Shown here: piece after piece, positions 25,879 through 32,769 of the stretch
How positions within the stretch are numbered: the stretch's first letter is position 1
Layout: each line of letters begins with the position of its first letter
Assembly (NCBI GenBank): GCA_016871315.1
Contig: VFZE01000053.1
Coordinates: 1-35,366, forward strand
Source of the DNA: Acidimicrobiia bacterium
Lineage (GTDB): Bacteria > Acidobacteriota > Terriglobia > Bryobacterales > Bryobacteraceae
Length of the DNA stretch: 35,366 bases
Direction of reading: 5' to 3'
Position numbers and translations under genes: made by a program
Notes under the pieces: model-generated
What the model saw: the letters and a program-made list of their open reading frames with translations, nothing else
What the model was told of the DNA's origin: nothing
Database searches by the model: none

Positions 25879-27413
25879 ACGTCACCGGGCCGCAGGCAAG
25901 CGCCGGCCTGCCGCGATGGCCGATCGCGATACTCGTACTGGGGTTGCTGATTGTTTCGCGCTTGGCTTTCGCGCCGCAGTACCTCTACTATTTCGACAAC
26001 ATCAACTTCGCTTTGGCGCTGGAGGAGTTTAACCCCAGCCTCCACCAGCCGCAGCCGCCGGGGTATCCACTATTTGTTGGCTTGAGCCGCCTGCTGCATA
26101 CGGTCATCGGCTCCCCGCGGGAGGTCTTTCTGGCCGCCGGACTCCTGGGATCTGCGCTCTCCCTGCTTTTTCTCTGGCTGCTGGGAAGGGAGATGTTTCA
26201 TGAACGCGTTGGCTGGCTCGCCGCATTGCTTCTGCTTTTTAATCCCGCCTTCTGGCTCGGCGGCATCACTCATCAAGTGCGTGTCTTTCTCGCCACTGGC
26301 GCCACGGCGGTCACATTGGCATGCTGGCGCGCCGCCAAGAAGGACTCCTCTCCGCGCTGGTTCTACACCGCCTGCATGCTGCTGGCCCTGGCCGGAGGAT
26401 TTCGTCCTGCATCGATGTTCATGTTGGCTCCTGTCGTTATTCTCGCCGGCGTGCGCAGCGGCCGTACCTTCCGGCAATGGCTCACCGCATTCGCGCTTGG
26501 CGGAGCTGTTACCGCCGGCTGGTTGTGGGTAACGATCCAGGCCACAGGTGGTTTTTTCGTCTACTTGAGCACGCTACAGAACTACGCAACCAGCGAATTC
26601 AGCGGCTCATCGATGTTGTGGGGCGGGAATCAAGATTCCGCGGCAAGGATGTTCATCGCTGCCGTGACCTGGAATGGGATCGGTTTGCTCACCTGGATTT
26701 GGGCGCTGCCGATCGCCAGGCGGGGCCCGGCGATCGATGACTGGCGTTGGAAGTCGGCCTTCCTGGCGGTTCGTTTTCTCCCCGCCTTTCTCTTTCACGC
26801 GATCGTGCATGTGGGCGACCCGGACCAGACCATCATCACCGCGCCAGTCATTTGCCTTCTGGGAGCGGTTGTCCTCGCCAACACGTTCACCGTGGTGCGC
26901 CGTCCCTATCTTGTCGCGGCCGCCGCCGTCGTGCTCAATGTTGTCCTTTTCGTGCGGCCGCTACCTGGCATCGCGCGTGCCGCAAGCCTCCGCGCTGTCC
27001 GCTCCATCGACAACCAGACGCAAGCCGCCTTCACCTCTCTGATGGAGCTACGCACCGGGCGACGCCTCGCCGTTATCTCCTATCGTTCCCTCATCACCTG
27101 GAGGCACCTTTCCTACTATTTCCCCGACCTGCCTCTCGTGGTCCTCCATCAGGATCCGCAAGCATCCCCGGAACCTCGTTCCAGCTGGTTCCTTCTGGAG
27201 CGCACTACGTCGGCCCCGCCTGTGGCAAACGGCGAAATCCTGCTTCCCCCGGGCGTCAATCGAGTTGCCTTCCTGCTGGCGCCGGACCCCACTCTGAAGA
27301 ACCTGCTCAGCGACAAAGGGACCTGGCAAGAACAGGGCCCTTTTCTTTACAAACAGGTCCGGCCAGGCGACAGCTTACGGTTCGGCGCATACCGCTTCCA
27401 GGTGCCTAGGTGA
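25875..27413 (+). CDS. GT-C-like multi-pass membrane glycosyltransferase (putative)
   Basis: A 512-residue integral membrane protein with about nine to ten hydrophobic segments in the first ~370 residues and a soluble C-terminal domain. The first extracytoplasmic loop has YYFDNINFALALEEF then HQPQPPGYPLFV, resembling the acidic-motif loop of GT-C enzymes (PMT/ArnT/GT39-like) that use polyprenyl-phosphate sugars. No closer identification is possible. It starts by ATGA overlap with the YfiT-like gene and its 3' end overlaps the convergent ArsC-like gene by 8 bases. Confidence 0.7.
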   Translation: MNVTGPQASAGLPRWPIAILVLGLLIVSRLAFAPQYLYYFDNINFALALEEFNPSLHQPQPPGYPLFVGLSRLLHTVIGSPREVFLAAGLLGSALSLLFLWLLGREMFHERVGWLAALLLLFNPAFWLGGITHQVRVFLATGATAVTLACWRAAKKDSSPRWFYTACMLLALAGGFRPASMFMLAPVVILAGVRSGRTFRQWLTAFALGGAVTAGWLWVTIQATGGFFVYLSTLQNYATSEFSGSSMLWGGNQDSAARMFIAAVTWNGIGLLTWIWALPIARRGPAIDDWRWKSAFLAVRFLPAFLFHAIVHVGDPDQTIITAPVICLLGAVVLANTFTVVRRPYLVAAAAVVLNVVLFVRPLPGIARAASLRAVRSIDNQTQAAFTSLMELRTGRRLAVISYRSLITWRHLSYYFPDLPLVVLHQDPQASPEPRSSWFLLERTTSAPPVANGEILLPPGVNRVAFLLAPDPTLKNLLSDKGTWQEQGPFLYKQVRPGDSLRFGAYRFQVPR

Positions 27414-27750
27414 GAAGTGTGCGTACGGCTTCCACGTCGAAGCCTCGCACCATCTTTTTGCCCCGAACGAACAACGGCCGTTTCACGAGGTTGGGATTTT
27501 CCGACATCAGCCGAATCGCCTCTTTACGCGGCGGCGGCTTCTCCTTCATCCCGCGCTCCCGGTAGAGCTCATTCTTCGTGTTCAGGAATAGCTTGTAGTC
27601 GGAATCGCCGATCAGCGCCTCCAACTCGGGTACGCTCAGCCCCTTCGACAGATCAATCTCTTCGACTTCCCATCCGTTTTCGCGCAGGAAACTCCGCGCT
27701 TTCCGGCAGCTGGTTCAAGTCGGCTTCAGATAGAACTTTGTTTTCGCCAT
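27406..27750 (-). CDS. ArsC/Spx-like thioredoxin-fold protein, probable selenoprotein (in-frame TGA at residue 12)
   Basis: From the ATG at 27750 the frame reads MAKTKFYLKPT, then TGA (27717-27715), then TSCRKARSFL and on without a further stop to TAG at 27408-27406: 114 residues, the normal size for the ArsC/Spx/MgsR-like family. The TGA sits exactly at the first Cys of the family's KP-x-CxxC active site (KPTC-T-S-C-RKA), giving UxxC if read as selenocysteine. The C-terminal NPNLVKRPLFVRGKKMVRGFD block with the conserved Arg-Pro confirms the family. A stem-loop fitting a bacterial SECIS follows. The ATG is 3 bases after the rhodanese stop. Without recoding only a 72-residue piece from TTG 27624 would be called. 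A nonsense mutation or read error of TGC/TGT is the alternative. Confidence 0.82.
27674..27706 (-). promoter_or_regulatory. Candidate bacterial SECIS element
   Basis: Reading leftwards, GCGCGGAGTTTCCTGCGC (27699-27682) folds as GCGC+GGA pairing with TCC+GCGC, with one bulged T and the apical loop GTT, that is GU at the tip. Flanking CCG (27706-27704) and CGG (27676-27674) add an outer stem around a purine internal loop. The loop G lies 22 bases after the TGA, within the 16-37 base range usual for bacterial SECIS elements. Confidence 0.6.
27715..27717 (-). other. In-frame TGA, probable selenocysteine codon
   Basis: Codon 12 of the ArsC/Spx-like gene. The reading frame is intact on both sides and the next residues T-S-C complete a CxxC-type redox motif with the TGA in the place of the attacking Cys. 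Confidence 0.75.
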
Positions 27751-27753
27751 CGT

Positions 27754-28089
27754 TCAATATCTCGGCACCGTGGGATCCACTTGCAAACTCCAGCGCTCGA
27801 TTCCCCCCGCCATGCTCTGGCAGGATTCCACGCCCTGCTGCCGCAGCCAGTTCACAACATTCAAACTGCGCATGCCGTGATGGCAGAAGACAACCAACGC
27901 CGCCTCATCGGCAAGGGAGTCCAGCTCCTGCAGCCTCGCGGGAATGGAGTTCATCGGGATCAGCTGCGCGCCCTCAATCCGTGTCAGTTGAAACTCCGCC
28001 GGCTCGCGGACATCGATGAGCGCCAGCCTCTCTCCGGTATCCAGCCTTTGCTTTACCTCTTGCGGTGTCACTTCCATCGGAAACGCCAT
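27754..28089 (-). CDS. Rhodanese-domain protein
   Basis: A 111-residue single rhodanese domain. ALIDVREPAEF at ~23-33 and the active loop CHHGMRS with Cys69 (C-x-x-G-x-R-S form) are intact; the C-terminal MAGGIERWS is standard. It would carry a persulfide (or selenide) on Cys69 and hand it to an acceptor. ATG 28089 is used, with ATG 28077 as an alternative; no strong ribosome site is visible. It lies 13 bases behind the CysC fusion and 3 bases ahead of the probable selenoprotein, which makes the latter a candidate redox partner. Confidence 0.93.
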   Translation of the reverse strand: MAFPMEVTPQEVKQRLDTGERLALIDVREPAEFQLTRIEGAQLIPMNSIPARLQELDSLADEAALVVFCHHGMRSLNVVNWLRQQGVESCQSMAGGIERWSLQVDPTVPRY

Positions 28090-28102
28090 GCGAGGTTTGA
28101 TT

Positions 28103-29329
28103 TTAGCATCCAGGCCCGGTCAGCAGGCCCTGCCGTTCGAGATAGGCGGCGATCGTACGGGCGCATTCCCGCGGCGGCGCCGCGGTTGTCGTCAGCGTGA
28201 TTTCGGCGTCCTCCGGCGGCTCATAGGGATCATCCACGCCGGTCATGCCGCTCATAGCGCCGGCGCGCGCGCGCGCGTAGAATCCCTTCACGTCGCGCTC
28301 TTCGCAGATTTCCGGTGGTGTCGCCACATGGACCAGGACAAACCCATCCCCGCACATCTCCCGTGCGCGCCGACGCGCCTCCCCGTACGGGCTGACCGCG
28401 GCGCAGATCACCGCTCCGTTATGGCGCACGATCTCCCCTGCCACGAAGCCAATCCGCAGAATATTGGTGTCGCGGTCCTCGCGGCTGAAGCCGAGCCCTT
28501 TGGAAAGGTGCGTCCGCACCACGTCGCCATCCAGAACCGTGACGCGCCGGCCCCGCTCCACCAGCAACGTCGCCAACTCCTGCGCGATCGTTGACTTCCC
28601 CGATGAGGGCAGTCCGGTGAACCAGACGCAGAAGCCCTGCCGTTGAGAGGGTATTGTGATCTCCTCAATGATTTGTTGGATGCGCGGATGGTAACTCGCA
28701 TTCTTGGGAGCAACATGCTCGTATGATTCCGTCGCACCGAGATTTCTTTCGATCACGGCCCTTCGTCTACGGTCCTCACCCGGCCAGGGGACAAGATTCA
28801 CGAATGCCGGCTGGGGCAACAGCTCCGCAGCCGCTATCGCCCCACGCGCCGCGGCGAAATCCTCCCACTTTGGTCCGGCGTTCCACCGCCGCGCCACAAG
28901 CAACAAGACTGCCGCATCTTCTCTCCGCAGCTGTTCCAGCGTCTCCTGATCGACCCATCCATCCACCCAATACGCGATGACGCGAGATTTGCCCGCAGCC
29001 GCCAGCTCACGCTTCAGTTCATCCGGCCGCCGTCTCAGGGAAGCGAATCCAGGATTCTTCGGCAGATCGAGAAGCTCCACGCTCCCGGTCAGGCGCTCTC
29101 CGGCCGTCTCCACGGTCAAGACGCCAAGCCGGCGATTCTCACCATCGCGTAGCGTGACGCGCTGGCCGGGATGGATTTGCCCGCTCCCGCCGCAAGAAAA
29201 CTTCTCCCAAGGCGCCAATGCTCCAATGGCAATCAGCTCCAATGCGCAGAGTGCATCGGGATCAAGTTGTATGGCAGGCAGTTGCGCGGCCTCTTCGAGC
29301 AGAGCGCGGCGCGAGCTCTCGGGAACCAT
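28103..29329 (-). CDS. cysC: APS kinase (CysC) fused to a degenerate ATP-sulfurylase-like domain
   Basis: 408 residues. The C-terminal ~180 residues are a full adenylylsulfate kinase: P-loop GLPSSGKST, LDGD with the following R, LGFSREDRDTNILRIG, and a C-terminal RDVKGFYARARAG lid. It makes PAPS from APS and ATP. The N-terminal ~225 residues track ATP sulfurylase: ALELIAIGALAPWEKF matches the N-domain's elialGaFSPL.GF, and ERNLGATES matches the R-x-NyGat strand. However, the QTRNPxHRxHE and GRDHAG catalytic blocks are not there (the first region reads VIAYWVDGW), so sulfurylase activity is unlikely. The ATG at 29329 is taken; an upstream GTG at 29362 is possible. It follows the NtrC-type regulator by 50 bases. 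Confidence 0.85.
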   Translation of the reverse strand: MVPESSRRALLEEAAQLPAIQLDPDALCALELIAIGALAPWEKFSCGGSGQIHPGQRVTLRDGENRRLGVLTVETAGERLTGSVELLDLPKNPGFASLRRRPDELKRELAAAGKSRVIAYWVDGWVDQETLEQLRREDAAVLLLVARRWNAGPKWEDFAAARGAIAAAELLPQPAFVNLVPWPGEDRRRRAVIERNLGATESYEHVAPKNASYHPRIQQIIEEITIPSQRQGFCVWFTGLPSSGKSTIAQELATLLVERGRRVTVLDGDVVRTHLSKGLGFSREDRDTNILRIGFVAGEIVRHNGAVICAAVSPYGEARRRAREMCGDGFVLVHVATPPEICEERDVKGFYARARAGAMSGMTGVDDPYEPPEDAEITLTTTAAPPRECARTIAAYLERQGLLTGPGC

Positions 29330-29342
29330 GAAATTGCATGGT
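29325..29342. repeat. Inverted repeat across the cysC start codon
   Basis: ACCATG-AAATTG-CATGGT: 6-base perfect arms around a 6-base spacer. The start codon of the cysC fusion lies in one arm, so the RNA could form a weak hairpin over it, or the DNA could bind a dimeric protein. It may also be chance. Confidence 0.3.
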
Positions 29343-29379
29343 ACTACGGTGAGCCGGATCACCCGGCCTGGCGCCGAAA

Positions 29380-30735
29380 TTACTCGATCCCGAATTCGCG
29401 CATTTTGTCGTAGAGAAGCCTGCGGTTGATCTTGAGGCTCTCGGCGGCCTTGGTGCGGTTGCCGGCGGCATCGGCGAGGGCTTGGGTGACAAGCCGGCGT
29501 TGCAGCCAACTGACGCATTCATGAAAGCCGGCATCGAGCGGCATTTCATCGGTGTCGCGGAGGAGGCCGGAGGATTGCGCATCCAAGTGCGAGGCGGAAA
29601 CCGGACCGCCGCGGCTGAGGATGAGCGCACGCTCCAGGCAGTGTTCCAGCTGCCGTACGTTGCCCGGCCAGTCACGGCTTTCCAGCACATTAAGTGCATC
29701 CTCGGTGATGGGCGGAACGGGCATCTGGAGGCGGGAAGCGCTGCGACTAAGCAAAGCAGGGGCGAGCTCCCTGATATCTTCGCGGCGCTCGCGAAGGGGA
29801 GGCGCCTGGATGGTAAATACGTGGAGGCGGTAGAAGAGATCCTCGCGGAAGGAACCTTCCTGGACGGCCTTCTTGAGATCCCGATTCGTGGCGGCGACAA
29901 CTCGTACGTCAAGCTCGATGGTGAGATTGGAACCGAGCCGCTCAATGGAGCGTTCCTGGAGAACGCGGAGAAGCTTGGCCTGAGTAGAGCCGGAGAGCTC
30001 GCCGATTTCATCGAGAAAGATAGTGCCGCCGGCGGCGTATTCGAACTTTCCAATGCGGCGCTGTGCCGCGCCGGTGAATGCGCCCTTTTCGTGCCCGAAC
30101 AACTCGGCTTCCAGCAACGATTCCGGAATGGAGGCGCAATTGACCTTGACCATGCGCTGGCCGGCGCGCCGGCTGTGGAGGTGGATGGCGGTGGCGACCA
30201 AGTCCTTACCGGTGCCGGATTCGCCCAGGATCAGAACGGTGGAATCTGTGGGAGCAACCTGGCCGATGGATTTATAAAGCTGCTGCATGGCAGGGCTGGA
30301 GCCGACCATTTCCCAAGGGGCGGGCTGAGGTTCGGTGGCGCGGTAGGCCTCGAGCTCGCGAGTGCGGAGGCGGCTGTTGATGGCGCGCTCGAGCTGGATG
30401 TGCAGCTCATCAAAGCGGATGGGTTTTGTGATGTAGTCAAAGGCGCCGAGCTTCATGGCCTCGATGGCGGCGGCGCTGGTGCCATAGGCGGTCATGATGA
30501 GAACGGCGGGGGGAGAAGCAAGACGGCTGATCTCGCCGAGCAGGGTAAGGCCGTCCTTGCCGGGCATGCGGATATCGAGCAGGGCGGCATCGAAGGGCCG
30601 CGCGCGAAGCAAGTCCGAGGCGGTGTTGCCGTCGGCGGCGCACACCACCCTGTAGCCTTCCTCTTCAAGAAGCTGGCGGAGGGAGTCTCGCGCCTGAGGC
30701 TCATCTTCGGCGAGCAGGATGGTGTTGGGCTTCAA
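29380..30735 (-). CDS. NtrC-family sigma-54-dependent response regulator
   Basis: 451 residues: receiver domain 1-120 with acceptor Asp54 (LLDIRMPGKDG) and Lys104; AAA+ domain ~140-380 with Walker A GESGTGKD at 171-178, the sigma-54-contacting GAFTGA loop at 218-223 and Walker B FLDEIGE at ~240-246; Fis-type helix-turn-helix at the C-terminus (AAGNRTKAAESLKINRRLLYDKM). It activates sigma-54 promoters when phosphorylated. The start is TTG at 30735, overlapping the kinase stop as TTGA, with GGAG about ten bases upstream. The partner kinase is the adjacent gene, and a sigma-54 promoter candidate precedes the receptor at the head of the same gene set. Confidence 0.95.
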   Translation of the reverse strand: MKPNTILLAEDEPQARDSLRQLLEEEGYRVVCAADGNTASDLLRARPFDAALLDIRMPGKDGLTLLGEISRLASPPAVLIMTAYGTSAAAIEAMKLGAFDYITKPIRFDELHIQLERAINSRLRTRELEAYRATEPQPAPWEMVGSSPAMQQLYKSIGQVAPTDSTVLILGESGTGKDLVATAIHLHSRRAGQRMVKVNCASIPESLLEAELFGHEKGAFTGAAQRRIGKFEYAAGGTIFLDEIGELSGSTQAKLLRVLQERSIERLGSNLTIELDVRVVAATNRDLKKAVQEGSFREDLFYRLHVFTIQAPPLRERREDIRELAPALLSRSASRLQMPVPPITEDALNVLESRDWPGNVRQLEHCLERALILSRGGPVSASHLDAQSSGLLRDTDEMPLDAGFHECVSWLQRRLVTQALADAAGNRTKAAESLKINRRLLYDKMREFGIE

Positions 30736-32141
30736 GCGGGGGCTCCTTTGGCGGGCAGCCTGACGGAAAAAGTGGTACCCGCATCGGAGGTTTCGAATTC
30801 GAGATTGCCGCCTTGGCGCAAGAGGATTTCGCGGGAGACGGCCAGCCCGAGCCCGGTGCCATGAGGTTTGGTGGTGTAGAAGGCGTCGAACATATGCGGC
30901 CGCGCGTGAGCAGGAATGCCTGAACCGTTGTCGGCGACTTGAATGACAACAGCGTCATCAGCACGGTGCGCGGAGACTTTCACCTCGCCGCCCGGAGGAG
31001 CGGCCTCGGTGGCGTTGAGCAGGAGATTGATCAGCACCTGCTCAATGCCCGCCGCCTCGACGACGGCTTTCAGGTTGGGCTCGATCTGAAGATCGAGGCG
31101 GATATCGCGCTGGCGACGCTGCTCGTGAATCATTTTGACGGCGCGGTCAAGCAACGGCGCGATGTCTTGGGAAAGCGGATGGTGCGGAGTGGAGCGGCCG
31201 AAGGCGAGTAGGCGGGAGAGGATGGCGTCGAGGCGATCCACTTCTGCGATGGCGGCCTGGACTTGCCGAGCATCAAGTCGGCGTGCGAGCAGCTCCAGGG
31301 TGAGGCGCATGGAGTTGAGCGGATTGCGGATCTCATGGGCGACGCCGGCGACGACTTTGCCGAGGGCGGCGAGGCGGTCCTGCCGGCGGTATTCTTCATC
31401 GAGCGCGGCGCGGCGTGCGGCCATCTGGTTGATCGCCTGGGTAATCTCGGAAAACTCGCCCGCGGCGGCTGGCAGGCGGTGGGAAAAGTCGGTTTCCAGT
31501 TTCTGCAGACCATCGCGGACATCGTCGATGCCTCGGCGGAGATTGAGCCAGATGGAGACGACGCCAACCAAGCCAAGCAATGCGGCGAGTGCAAGCGAGG
31601 CGGACCAGAAGAGACGTCCGCCGAGAGGGTTGACGGCGACCACGGTCTTGCTTGTCCAGGAGATGATCGACAGCGGCTCGGATGATTCGGCGGCGAAGAC
31701 GGTAAGTCCGGCAACAGAGACCGAGTCCGGCTGTGCGGCGAGGGCGCGAAGAGTGGAAGCGGAAGGCGGGGCATGACCGGTGGCCGCGGTGGGAAAAGAG
31801 TAGCCAAGCAGGCGGCCGGAATCGGAATCAAAGTAGCCGCCGGAGATCCCTTCATAGGATCGCAGGACGGCGGAGGAGAGGCCGCGCAGGGAAAGATCCT
31901 GAGCCTCAAGCGGCAAGTGGGTAAGCGGATCCTCGGCGTAGGCCTGCCGTTCGCGAAGCTGGAGGGCGAGTTCGCGGGCCGCGGCTCGGCACTGTTCCCG
32001 TGCCTCGTCGAGCAGGCTTTGCTGCGTGCTCTGCACGGTTTCCCTCACCATGACGACGGCAAGGGCAACGACGGCGAGCGAGAGTGCGACGATGGCGATA
32101 ACCTGTCCGCGGAAGCTGGCGGGTGCAAGGCGGTAAGGCAT
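30732..32141 (-). CDS. Membrane sensor histidine kinase
   Basis: 469 residues. Transmembrane helices at ~12-32 and ~177-199 enclose a periplasmic sensor of ~145 residues with no recognised fold. A HAMP-like linker (~200-255) leads to the HisKA domain with phospho-acceptor His269 in HEIRNPL and an ATPase domain with N-box NLLLNATEA, DNGSGIP and GTGLGLAVS. It is the cognate kinase of the NtrC-type regulator downstream (TTGA overlap). This resembles the AtoS/ZraS-like class that pairs with NtrC regulators. It starts 18 bases after the small secreted protein gene. Confidence 0.95.
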   Translation of the reverse strand: MPYRLAPASFRGQVIAIVALSLAVVALAVVMVRETVQSTQQSLLDEAREQCRAAARELALQLRERQAYAEDPLTHLPLEAQDLSLRGLSSAVLRSYEGISGGYFDSDSGRLLGYSFPTAATGHAPPSASTLRALAAQPDSVSVAGLTVFAAESSEPLSIISWTSKTVVAVNPLGGRLFWSASLALAALLGLVGVVSIWLNLRRGIDDVRDGLQKLETDFSHRLPAAAGEFSEITQAINQMAARRAALDEEYRRQDRLAALGKVVAGVAHEIRNPLNSMRLTLELLARRLDARQVQAAIAEVDRLDAILSRLLAFGRSTPHHPLSQDIAPLLDRAVKMIHEQRRQRDIRLDLQIEPNLKAVVEAAGIEQVLINLLLNATEAAPPGGEVKVSAHRADDAVVIQVADNGSGIPAHARPHMFDAFYTTKPHGTGLGLAVSREILLRQGGNLEFETSDAGTTFSVRLPAKGAPA

Positions 32142-32159
32142 CGTCTATCAGGTTATCCA

Positions 32160-32762
32160 TTATGGCAGCCTGGGAGGCTCTGGCACGCGAACGCGGGCCT
32201 GGGCAAGGTACTCCAGGGCGTCGATGACGGCGTCCGCGGCGTGACCGAGGCGGCGCGCCTTGCGGAAGCGGCCGGCGTCATAGGCGGCGCGCGCCTGCTG
32301 GTACAGGCTTCGCGAGTGCTTCACCCAGGCTGCGGCATCGGCTTCGCCGCTGAGGCCGGCGAAGTAGTCGCCCTGCTGAACGCGAAAGTAGTCCTTTTCC
32401 AACTCGCGGGCGGTTTCCGCTTTTTCCTTGGGCGCGGAGTCATCCGGCTTGGTGGAGACTTTGAAGACTTCCTCGCTGGCTTCCAGGAGTTCCCCGGCGG
32501 CGCGCAGCAGACGGTCCGCCATGAAATGATCCGCGCGGCTGGTCTTGGCCCGTTCCAAGAGGGCGGATGCCTTGGAGTTGAGAAAGCGGTTGAGATCCGA
32601 CGTGTTCCAAGCCTGGCACCGGGCAAGCTTCTTAGCCACGGAGTCGGTGCGCTCCTGCAGGCGTCGCTCGGCCTTCTTGTCCTTGTCGTCATAAGCATGG
32701 ACGGCGAAGAATGCGGATCCGAAACCGGAGAGGATCAACAGGAGTGAGAATGCTGTTTTCAT
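32160..32762 (-). CDS. Secreted helical protein, unknown function
   Basis: A 200-residue protein with an N-terminal signal sequence (MKTAFSLLLILSGFGSAFFA) and a charged, mostly alpha-helical body; the C-terminal ~80 residues (SRSLYQQARAAYDAGRF..AADAVIDALEYLA) look like a degenerate TPR-type helix pair. No enzymatic motif is visible. GAGG lies about 7 bases before the ATG, supporting the start. It sits 7 bases after the Oar-type receptor and 18 before the histidine kinase, so it could be a periplasmic partner that relays receptor status to the sensor domain; this is positional inference. Confidence 0.8.
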   Translation of the reverse strand: MKTAFSLLLILSGFGSAFFAVHAYDDKDKKAERRLQERTDSVAKKLARCQAWNTSDLNRFLNSKASALLERAKTSRADHFMADRLLRAAGELLEASEEVFKVSTKPDDSAPKEKAETARELEKDYFRVQQGDYFAGLSGEADAAAWVKHSRSLYQQARAAYDAGRFRKARRLGHAADAVIDALEYLAQARVRVPEPPRLP

Positions 32763-32769
32763 GGAATCC

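Noticed and set aside
28263-28275. GC-dinucleotide run inside cysC
   Set aside because: It encodes the Ala-Arg-Ala-Arg of the conserved FYARARAG lid in preferred high-GC codons; no sign of phase variation.
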